Source: DATMNR01 sp963702765
GTDB taxonomy: Bacteria > Chloroflexota > Ktedonobacteria > Ktedonobacterales > Ktedonobacteraceae
Length of the DNA stretch: 64,000 nt
Direction: 5' to 3'
Assembly (NCBI GenBank): GCA_963702765.1
Contig: CAVPEB010000027.1
Location: 186,001-250,000, forward strand
Part shown: one piece after another, positions 26,853 through 33,651 of the stretch
Layout of the letters: each line of letters begins with the position of its first letter
How positions within the stretch are numbered: the stretch's first letter is position 1
The notes under the pieces: model-generated
Database searches by the model: none
What the model was told of the DNA's origin: nothing
What the model saw: the letters and a program-made list of their open reading frames with translations, nothing else
Position numbers and translations under genes: made by a program

Positions 26853-27786
26853 ATGAAATACAGTATCGCCCTACCAGGTGGCTGGAAGATGAGCTCTGGT
26901 GGATATCAAAGATCCAGTTGAAGCGTATGAGACGATGACAAATGTAGCTAAGGCCGCTGATGAGACAGGTTATGAGGGGATCTGGCTGGTTGACCACTTC
27001 CATACGGTTCCCTATCCCTCTCAAGAGGTGACATTCGAGTGCTGGATGTCGCTGGCAGCTCTGGCACGTGATACGAAGCGCGTGCGTGTGGGACAGATCG
27101 TGTCCTGCAATAGCTATCGCAATCCGGCCCTGTTGGCGAAGATGGCCAGCACTCTTGATGTGTTGAGCCATGGGCGCTTGAACTTCGGTATCGGCGCAGG
27201 CTGGTATGAGCATGAATATCGAGCGTATGGCTATCCTTTTCCCGATGGGCCTGAGCGCCTGCGCCAGTTGCGCGAAGCGCTACAGGTGATTCTCGCTATG
27301 TGGGAGCAGGAAGAGGCAACCTTTGAGGGACAGTATTACCAGGTACGCGGCGCGATTAACCAGCCAAAGGGAGTGCAGAAACCGCATATCCCAATCCTGA
27401 TTGGTGGTAGTGGAGAAAAAGTGACGTTGAAGCTGGTCGCGCAGTATGGCGATGCCTGCAATGTGAGCGGGGACCTGAAGACTCTGGAGCACAAGTTTGC
27501 GGTACTCAAGCGGCACTGCGAGTCAGTGGGTCGCGACTACGAGAGCATCTACCGCACCAGCAGTGCGTTCTGCGCGATTGCCGATAGCGACGCAGAGGCA
27601 ATGGCTCTCGTTCCAGAGATCTACAAACCAGAACTCAGAGAAACCTCTCTGGTTGGCAGTCCGGCGACGATTCGCCAACGCATCAGTGATATGGAAGCGC
27701 TGGGCGTACAGGAAATTATTATGGACTTGCCAAGCGCGACAGATTTGACTGTGCTTTATCGCTTTGCCAAAGAATTCATTGCGTAA
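26853..27786 (+). CDS. LLM-class (F420-dependent) oxidoreductase, with an N-terminal frameshift
   Basis: The long frame from the GTG at 26899 covers 295 residues of a luciferase-like TIM-barrel oxidoreductase: DETGYEGIWLVDHFHTVPYP, then GRLNFGIGAGWYEHEYRAYG and PHIPILIGGSGEKVTLKLVA are family patterns, and many relatives use F420. The natural start is probably the ATG at 26853 (MKYSIALPGGWKM, after AAGAGGTTGC); it is thrown out of phase by a single extra base near 26893. If real, the first beta strand of the barrel is lost or made only by slippage. Confidence 0.8.
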
Positions 27787-27929
27787 GAACTAGCAGGAGG
27801 CCTTACATCTTCCTCCGCCGCTGTGAGCCGAGGCAAGCAACGAAATTCCTTACAGTAGAGTTCCACAATTGCGCGGATGTCCTCAGTTGACACAAAGACC
27901 CTCGTTTCCTGATCTCCAGATATCTTCAT
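27756..27929 (-). CDS. Possible 57-residue protein of unknown function
   Basis: A minus-strand frame begins MKISGDQETRVFVSTEDIRA and continues IVELYCKEFRCLPRLTAAEE; the composition is protein-like, with alternating charged and hydrophobic residues. It overlaps the last 31 bases of the oxidoreductase gene in the opposite direction. No family is recognised and there is no clear ribosome binding site. The rest of the gap, 27930-28226, is AT-rich and holds no gene I can support. Confidence 0.25.
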   Translation of the reverse strand: MKISGDQETRVFVSTEDIRAIVELYCKEFRCLPRLTAAEEDVRPPASSYAMNSLAKR

Positions 27930-28226
27930 CTATGAGTCACAAGCGAGCGGTGATCACGTTTATTTTCAATAATATAATCAAGTGAGCGCATTTTCAATTG
28001 ACTATTTAACGGAGTAATACTAGAAAATTGTGACGATAAAGTGTGAAAAATACTGTCTTTTGAGACAGTGTAGTGATGTTAGTATATTATATATGAATAG
28101 AGCGAAGTTACTCAGAATAGTTAATGATTGTAGTTTCCAAACCTTCACAATGAGCAATAGTAGTTTGAACCTGGAGGAGAGACGAAACTTTTAGTAAGTT
28201 AAGTATTATGCAGAAGGAGGAAACTG

Positions 28227-28493
28227 ATGCCATATGCGTTTTCAATAGGACAACTCATTTTCCGATTTATCCTTATACTGTTTGATATGTTGGTGAATTA
28301 CCAAACGTTGGTAACAAAGCAACCTTTCTTTCCAGGTGTGTCCATGGATTATGTTCCGTTTATCGTGCTCTTCAACGCAGGGATGTTACTCTTCATCTTT
28401 TTCGTTGACTTGATAACTGTAGCATGGCGAAGGATGCGCACGAATTATGTGGTAGGAGAAGGACTTACTGACCTTCACAGGCATGAGCTATAA
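28227..28493 (+). CDS. Small two-helix membrane protein
   Basis: An 88-residue product with a strong ribosome binding site (AGAAGGAGGAAACTG before the ATG). Hydrophobic stretches at about residues 8-25 (IFRFILILFDMLV) and 43-67 (FIVLFNAGMLLFIFFVDLIT) would cross the membrane, followed by an arginine-rich turn (WRRMRTN). I know no family for it. It stands alone after 440 bases without a gene. Confidence 0.6.
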   Translation: MPYAFSIGQLIFRFILILFDMLVNYQTLVTKQPFFPGVSMDYVPFIVLFNAGMLLFIFFVDLITVAWRRMRTNYVVGEGLTDLHRHEL

Positions 28494-28520
28494 CTTAGGT
28501 GCCACTAGGGGCTTGTTCAG

Positions 28521-28640
28521 TTGGCACGTGTTCTCAACTTTCATCGTGCGAGCTTCTATTGGAAATCGCAGCAAGCCATCAATGATGAGGTCTTAACTGC
28601 CACCATCGAAGCCCAGCACGAACTCAATGATATCTTCCTA
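28521..28640 (+). pseudogene. IS3-family OrfB N-terminal fragment
   Basis: The frame reads ARVLNFHRASFYWKSQQAIN then DEVLTATIEAQHELNDI, matching the start of IS3-type OrfB, where a helix-turn-helix (S-x-x-Y) precedes a region rich in E, H and Q. The match ends at about 28640, and the following sequence belongs to the antisense gene at 28638, so no catalytic domain remains. Confidence 0.5.
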
Positions 28641-28874
28641 TCCAGGTTTAGGTGGAGTGATGGAAGCAGAAGCAACCAACTCCACTTCATCGTATTCAAA
28701 CCAGATCGGTTCCTGAATGTAGGCCCCTTCGAGCACAATCTGGTAGAAACAAAATGGCTCATCAAAATCGGCAGAAATAGTATCTACTGTATGAACTGTC
28801 CCTCTGAGACCCCGAAAAGGGCCATAACTATTCACACGTATTCGACTACCTTTTGGAAAAAGTTGATGGGTCAT
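28638..28874 (-). CDS. Small beta-barrel-like protein of unknown function
   Basis: A 78-residue product: FPKGSRIRVNSYGPFRGLRG, then TVHTVDTISADFDEPFCFYQ and IVLEGAYIQEPIWFEYDEVE. The early G-S-R-I-R-V and G-P-F-R-G-L-R-G pattern resembles KOW-like short barrels (with G-x-V-x-G turns). The first helix of a neighbouring IS3 remnant ends where this gene ends. Function unknown. Confidence 0.5.
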   Translation of the reverse strand: MTHQLFPKGSRIRVNSYGPFRGLRGTVHTVDTISADFDEPFCFYQIVLEGAYIQEPIWFEYDEVELVASASITPPKPG

Positions 28875-29076
28875 AGTTTGGCAAAGTCCTCTTCTAGTGG
28901 AGATGTGTCCGTACTACATAAAGTGAAATAGGATGGGTCAATATACAGATACAATACGTTCGGAGAGAGTTGCACCAAAGGAAAGGTTACCTAATAAACT
29001 CAAGAAAATCAACAAGGGAACAGTATTAATTGCACAGAATAATCGGTGAAGAACGAGAGAAGAAGCGGTTTTATAA

Positions 29077-29259
29077 TTATTGTGCCAGATATTCAAATGG
29101 AATTTCATTGTGGTGAGGAAGGCGATTCTCGATCATGCGTCTGGCAGATTCTATTCTGCTGTCGCCAAGTAGAAAGGCAAGAATGGATCCAATGATCATT
29201 CCACCAATGCCACCTACAGCGATGCCTTCGAGAAACTTGCGGTTACGGAATACTGTCAT
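29077..29259 (-). CDS. Small glycine-zipper membrane protein
   Basis: A 60-residue product, preceded by AAGGAG 8-10 bases before the ATG. The only hydrophobic segment, GIAVGGIGGMIIGSILAFLL (about residues 12-31), is glycine-rich, so it could pack tightly in the membrane as a glycine zipper. The remainder is charged (GDSRIESARRMIENRLPHHN). No family assigned. Confidence 0.5.
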   Translation of the reverse strand: MTVFRNRKFLEGIAVGGIGGMIIGSILAFLLGDSRIESARRMIENRLPHHNEIPFEYLAQ

Positions 29260-29632
29260 TGCTGATCTCCTTATTTTACTGGATAATGACGATTGATTAC
29301 TGTTTTCACTTTATTATTTAGACGATGCAATAGAGATTTTCTTACTCCGTCTTATTCAGAATATCATTGAAATATCACAAATACATCACAATATATAGCA
29401 CTGTGAACTCAGAATGGTCACAATACAAATTCACTCTCAAATTGTTTGAAGTCATTCGAAATGAGAATCTTCAGCTGAGGACATATCAAAGAGTGTAACA
29501 TTTGATGTCACACCCTTTGATGTCTCACGTTTTGAGTGAGGGTTCCCCTGCTTCTCCACACGAACAAGTTAGGTTGGCCGGAGATCGACGACGACACAGA
29601 AGCGTCGCATCAGTGGTTAGCTCCCACATGCC
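29260..29632. other. AT-rich gap, no gene seen
   Basis: The gap separates the small membrane-protein gene from the end of a minus-strand propeller gene. It is rich in A and T with short repeats of TTTGATGTCACACC type at about 29500-29530 (TTTGATGTCACACCC, TTTGATGTCTCACG). No convincing open frame, stem or promoter-like pair is visible. Confidence 0.5.
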
Positions 29633-30595
29633 TTAGTTAGAGTGCGTCCCCCAGTCCGCGAAGTCCAGATCGCCCCCGGTGTTCGTGACCTGCCTGAGGT
29701 CTGTGCCATCGGCTCGCGCCATATAGACGTTCTGCTGGTTCGTGCTCGACAGATAGAGAGTGAACACGAGACGCTTGCCGTCGGGCGACCAGCCTGGCTC
29801 TCTCGCAAAGTAGCTCCCAGGTCCCGTCTGCAGGATGATCGGATGCCGCCCAGTGCCGTCAGGATGAACCACATACAGTCCGCCCTGGGCATTGTCGGTA
29901 AGGATCCACTGCCCATCTGGTGACCAACTTGCGCTTCCAAAGTCGGGCTGCCACGCGCTGACCCGGTGCAGGTCGCTGCCATCCGTATTGACAACGAATA
30001 GGGCGAATTGGTGTACGTTCGGATTCTCGCGCCCAAACACGATTTTGCTACCATCGGGCGAGTAGTCACCGGGGATGTCGTGCCCACCGTAGGGGTTGGC
30101 GGTGACCCGCACAAGACCACCACCATCGGAGGAACGCACCGTGAAGACGCCAGCGGGTCTATTCGGATGGACGTCGTCCCAGCTATCGCAGGCGAGTCTC
30201 CCACGGGAGGACCATGCCCAACACCCCAGATTGAGGGTTGGGTCGGGGTTGTCCAGCAACCTGAAGTCTGACCCATCCGGATCGAGCGTAGCTGGCCGAA
30301 GGAGTCCTTTCGGGTTGAAGACGCAGACCTGGATCTTGTTCCCATCAGGAGACCAGCGAGGGCATTCCGCGATCCCAGGCAGCAGCTGCACCTCGTTGGT
30401 TCCGTCCGGATTGACCGTAAAGATGTGGAAATCGTTGACGGCCGGATCGAAGCGACCGAAGACGATGCGGCCATTCGAGCCGCGGACTTTCGCTCCGGCA
30501 GGCAAAGCGGCTATAGCCATGATGCCTACCAAAAATGTGATCGTTACCAGTCCTGTGATGGTGCGCCTCATGAAAGAGGCATGTTGCGTTGTCAT
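29633..30595 (-). CDS. Secreted TolB-like beta-propeller protein
   Basis: A 320-residue protein with an N-terminal signal peptide (RRTITGLVTITFLVGIMAIA then ALPAGAK) and repeated propeller blades of the form PDG-x-D/N, seen as VNPDGTNEVQLLPGIAECPR, WSPDGNKIQVCVF, DYSPDGSKIVFGRENPNVHQ, WSPDGQWILT and WSPDGKRLVFTLYL. These are the WD40-like PD40 repeats of TolB. The product is likely exported and may bind protein partners or ligands. It is followed on the opposite side by the other secreted gene at 30855. Confidence 0.8.
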   Translation of the reverse strand: MTTQHASFMRRTITGLVTITFLVGIMAIAALPAGAKVRGSNGRIVFGRFDPAVNDFHIFTVNPDGTNEVQLLPGIAECPRWSPDGNKIQVCVFNPKGLLRPATLDPDGSDFRLLDNPDPTLNLGCWAWSSRGRLACDSWDDVHPNRPAGVFTVRSSDGGGLVRVTANPYGGHDIPGDYSPDGSKIVFGRENPNVHQFALFVVNTDGSDLHRVSAWQPDFGSASWSPDGQWILTDNAQGGLYVVHPDGTGRHPIILQTGPGSYFAREPGWSPDGKRLVFTLYLSSTNQQNVYMARADGTDLRQVTNTGGDLDFADWGTHSN

Positions 30596-30854
30596 ACGTA
30601 TACTCCTTATGTTTGCTCACCATTGACGCGAGCTCTTGTCCCCTATTCGCTCTATCTTCCGCTAATGATTCTCACACAGCGACCAGGACATTTCTTGTGA
30701 GACCTGGTAGAAAGCGAAGAAAAGGGATTGATACGACCTGAATAAGACATTGTACGGTTCACTTCGATCAAGACTTCCAGGATGGGGTGACAGGAGCCGA
30801 TGCTTTTGACCCCCCGTGCGCCAGGATGGTCAGACTGGGTACTTTCTGAGAACG

Positions 30855-31469
30855 CTACGAGAGTGCCGCACAGAGCTTCTGGAGCACGGATGTGTCGCCC
30901 GCCATCAGCTTGAAGAAGTCATTCTGACCTGCCTGGAACTCGATGGTGCCATCGGGAGCAACCACAAACCTGCCCGCGTACTTAAACACAGGGGCACCAT
31001 GTCCGGGTTTGAAGATGTTCTCGCCTACATTCGTCTCCGTTGCGGTGCTGAAATCACCAGGGACGGAAAGTTCGTCTGTGATCGTGTCGTGCTGGGTGTA
31101 GGGCACCACGGCACCCGTCAGCGGATTGCTGAATTGCCCCGACGAATAGTTCTCGTGGATGACGCGACTCGTCAGGTTGCCATTCTGATCATAAGAACGG
31201 GTTTTGTGTTGGTCACCTGTGGCGCTGTCGAAGATATCGAAGGCGCTGGGGCCGTTTCCACAGACAATGCCAGTATCATCGGGACCGTAGGAAAAAGTGA
31301 TGTCGGACTTGCAGCTTGTGCCGTTTCCGACGTTCTTGCAGGTATAGTCCGGCGATGGCGGTGGATTCAGTGCCTGTTGTGCTGCGGCGGGATGGACTGC
31401 GACAAAAGAGAATGCAAACAGAGACAACACCAGTACGACGAGAGTGCATGTGATACGGAAGAGTTTCAT
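30855..31469 (-). CDS. Secreted protein of unknown function
   Basis: A 204-residue protein from an ATG after GGAACCTCATC. The signal peptide is clear: MKLFRITCTLVVLVLSLFAF then SFVAVHPAAAQQ, with a signal peptidase I site after AAA. The mature part has a pair of cysteines early (YTCKNVGNGTSCKSD), then CGNGPSAFDIFDSATGDQH, and ends LQKLCAALS, so two disulfides are possible. No known fold can be inferred. Confidence 0.7.
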   Translation of the reverse strand: MKLFRITCTLVVLVLSLFAFSFVAVHPAAAQQALNPPPSPDYTCKNVGNGTSCKSDITFSYGPDDTGIVCGNGPSAFDIFDSATGDQHKTRSYDQNGNLTSRVIHENYSSGQFSNPLTGAVVPYTQHDTITDELSVPGDFSTATETNVGENIFKPGHGAPVFKYAGRFVVAPDGTIEFQAGQNDFFKLMAGDTSVLQKLCAALS

Positions 31470-31609
31470 GATGAGGTTCCTTTCCAACGGCTCCCGCCGT
31501 AGGACTACATGTGAGCGGTCTCTTTCCTGAAGGAAAGAAAAATCGCCCTGACGATAGAATGTAGCTACAGGAGCCGATGCCCCTGTCTTGAGACAGGAAC
31601 TGTTGTGCC

Positions 31610-32179
31610 TTACAGTTCGGGTCCCTGCATGAGTCGCGCTAAGATGCTGCGCCGCAGGCGAGCGACTTCTTGGGCATCACTCCATTCCTGTGGCCAGTAC
31701 AATACAATCTCGGCAGGTTCCAGACCACAGTGATAGAGCAGGTAGGCCAAGTGCTGCTCCCGCAGATTGGGAAGTCGCGATAGGAGCCTATTCCAGATCG
31801 CGTTCCCTTCGAGACGGTCGTGTCCAACTAGCCAGAGGTTCGAATCTACTCCTGGTTGCGAGAAGACTCGTCGGGTCTCAAGGATGGCCCCGTTCAGACT
31901 CACACGTAGGAACACCAACACCTCGGAGAGCGTCTCGCATGCTACCTGTCCCTTGACGGTAGCATGCAGCAACCGCTCAAAGGCCAGCGCGACGAAGTAC
32001 TGTTCGCTCTGCAAGTGGCACGCAGCCTCCTTGCCTGGATGCTCATGAAGCCAGGTCAGGACCGTCTCTTCCAGGCTGTGTTGAAAGGCTGTCCAGGCCT
32101 GCAGATCGCCATATGTGCTCGCCTGGCGCAACAGCTCCAGGCGAGAGACCTCGAGTGTCTCGCCGACATTCTGTCTCAT
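31610..32179 (-). CDS. Ktedonobacter-type sigma-like protein
   Basis: A 189-residue protein whose start at 32179 follows AAGGAGCAACAAC. The sequences AWTAFQHSLEETVLTWLHEH, YFVALAFERLLHATVKGQVA and FLRVSLNGAILETRRV resemble, as I remember them, the N-terminal region of divergent sigma-factor-like proteins abundant in Ktedonobacter genomes. A canonical sigma-70 region 4 is not evident at the C-terminus (AYLLYHCGLEPAEIVLYWPQ), although the segment could be a degenerate helix-turn-helix. Assignment is tentative. Confidence 0.4.
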   Translation of the reverse strand: MRQNVGETLEVSRLELLRQASTYGDLQAWTAFQHSLEETVLTWLHEHPGKEAACHLQSEQYFVALAFERLLHATVKGQVACETLSEVLVFLRVSLNGAILETRRVFSQPGVDSNLWLVGHDRLEGNAIWNRLLSRLPNLREQHLAYLLYHCGLEPAEIVLYWPQEWSDAQEVARLRRSILARLMQGPEL

Positions 32180-32251
32180 GTTGTTGCTCCTTGTGTTCCC
32201 ATTCGAGAGACGCTTGACGGTAACTTGACGCAACACTCCTTTCCAGAGTGA

Positions 32252-32284
32252 CCTGACGACCGCAAGGGTCGTCACTACATTTCA
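32252..32284. repeat. Variant of the GCAAG-loop hairpin repeat
   Basis: GACGACC and GGTCGTC flank a GCAAG loop, followed by ACTACATTTC. The copies near 939, 62475 and 63442 have GACACCC and GGGTGTC around the same loop and a CTACATTT tail. The bases that differ lie opposite each other in the stem (A-T to G-C and C-G to A-T), so pairing is kept. Confidence 0.6.
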
Positions 32285-32346
32285 ACAAGCTTGAGGATGA
32301 CATGGCACAATGCTCCTTTCTTGAGTAAATAGGAGCATTGTATGGT

Positions 32347-32883
32347 TCATGATTGCATTGCTGCCTCTAGAACCGCTTGCAAAGCCACTGTGTAATCTGG
32401 CTCGCGCAGTTGATCTGCAACGTACTCGACGTAGACGATGCGGTCGTTGCGATCAATCACAAAGACGGACCGCTGTAACAGACGCCACTGTTTGAGCCAT
32501 ACACCGTAGTCATGGCCGAACTGCTCACTGCGATGAGCAGAAAGTGCCTGGTGCAACACGCCCTCAGTATCCTGCCAATGAGCTTGCATTTGTGGCGAGT
32601 CCATACTCACGGTATAGATGCAGGCATTTGCTGGCAACATTGCACACTGGGCTTCCCACTGTCGCGTCACAAGCTGACAGACAGGGCGTTCCAGGCTGTT
32701 CACGACGTTAAGTAGACGTACCAGTCCTTTAGAGTCAGCCAGCGAGATAGTACGGACGGCCATGTCCGCGAGATCAAGGTAATCCAGACAGAAATTGGGC
32801 GCTGGCTCTCCTGCTTGCAGCTGCCTGCCTATGACCGTGAGTTGTTCCGTGTCAGCGAAAGCCTCGCCTATGCGTTCTTCCAT
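32347..32883 (-). CDS. Tpx-like peroxiredoxin with an altered active site
   Basis: A 178-residue atypical peroxiredoxin of the thiol-peroxidase (Tpx) type. The overall pattern is clear: GEPAPNFCLDYLDLADMAVR, LLNVVNSLERPVCQLVTRQW, then YTVSMDSPQMQAHWQDTEGV, and a C-terminal half with RSVFVIDRNDRIVYVEYVAD followed by REPDYTVALQA. The peroxidatic cysteine of PVC is kept, but the motif P-x-x-x-T-x-x-C is here N-x-x-x-R-x-x-C, and the resolving cysteine normally next to the AEG motif is a tryptophan (HWQDTEG). It may therefore act as a one-Cys enzyme, a sensor, or not at all. Confidence 0.8.
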   Translation of the reverse strand: MEERIGEAFADTEQLTVIGRQLQAGEPAPNFCLDYLDLADMAVRTISLADSKGLVRLLNVVNSLERPVCQLVTRQWEAQCAMLPANACIYTVSMDSPQMQAHWQDTEGVLHQALSAHRSEQFGHDYGVWLKQWRLLQRSVFVIDRNDRIVYVEYVADQLREPDYTVALQAVLEAAMQS

Positions 32884-33013
32884 GCTCTCGTGCTCCTCGG
32901 TCTCGTTTCTCCTGCCGCCCTTCTGTTCATAAGTCTAGCCTGTAGTTGCTGAGAATACATCGTCAGAACTGAGGAATTTTGGAATGAGGAGGGTACAAGG
33001 ACTACAAGGATGC

Positions 33014-33031
33014 CTCCTCAGAACTGAGGAG
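33014..33031. promoter_or_regulatory. Palindrome upstream of the peroxiredoxin gene
   Basis: CTCCTCAG and CTGAGGAG are exact reverse complements separated by two bases (33014-33031). The word TCAGAACTGAGGA from this site is repeated at 32963-32975, 55 bases closer to the gene. A palindrome plus a half-site upstream of the start (32883) is a plausible regulator-binding pair. Confidence 0.45.
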
Positions 33032-33132
33032 ACGGCTGTGATAGGATGAGGAGATGCCCGGCGCATGAAAGAAGCACTGACGCTTGCAAGCCAAGCCATG
33101 TGAGAAAACCGTAGGTGAAGGATGGAGCAACC

Positions 33133-33651
33133 TTACAGTAGGCGGTGTTCCAAAGCGTACCGGGTCGCCGCAGCTCTCGAAGTGACTCCCAACTTGCTGT
33201 AGATCGAGCGCACATGCGAATTGACAGTGACCAGACCTATGACGAGCTGTTCAGCGATTTGCGCGCTGGTCAAGCCCTGAGCGAGCAGCCGCAGCACTTC
33301 CATCTCACGGGTGGTCAGGCCAGCAGGAGGGGGAGAGTTTTCCGCGTGTGGAACGGAGGATGGTCCTGCTGAAGCCACCGCAGATAGCGTCACAGGACAC
33401 TGTGTAGCCAGTATTTGTTCGATTGTCATCGTGCGTCCCTCGGCCCAGGTGGCAGCAAAGGCCTGTTCCCCCAGTTGCGTGCGCACGGTAGTGATGGTGA
33501 ACTCGTGCATAGCTTGCAGCAATGATTGCAGGGGCGTCCCGATGGCCTCCCGTCCGCCTGGGCGGCGCTCATGAACCAGACGGCCCGTACTGGCTCTCCC
33601 TGCGATACCACCACGGCTGCTAATCCTTCCAGATATGAGGCCATATCCCAC
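33133..33651 (-). CDS. LuxR-type HTH domain, tail of the kinase-cyclase giant
   Basis: This 172-codon frame carries the C-terminus of the protein encoded at 33426-36380. From GREAIGTPLQSLLQAMHEFT on it matches the usual linker between TPR repeats and HTH in LuxR-STAND proteins (AFAATWAEGRTMTIEQILA), then LTTREMEVLRLLAQGLTSAQ, IAEQLVIGLVTVNSHVRSIY and SKLGVTSRAAATRYALEH, a complete LuxR helix-turn-helix. The in-frame join to the upstream TPR repeats is lost by a shift near 33545. The first 30 residues of the frame are shadow sequence. Confidence 0.75.
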   Translation of the reverse strand: MGYGLISGRISSRGGIAGRASTGRLVHERRPGGREAIGTPLQSLLQAMHEFTITTVRTQLGEQAFAATWAEGRTMTIEQILATQCPVTLSAVASAGPSSVPHAENSPPPAGLTTREMEVLRLLAQGLTSAQIAEQLVIGLVTVNSHVRSIYSKLGVTSRAAATRYALEHRLL

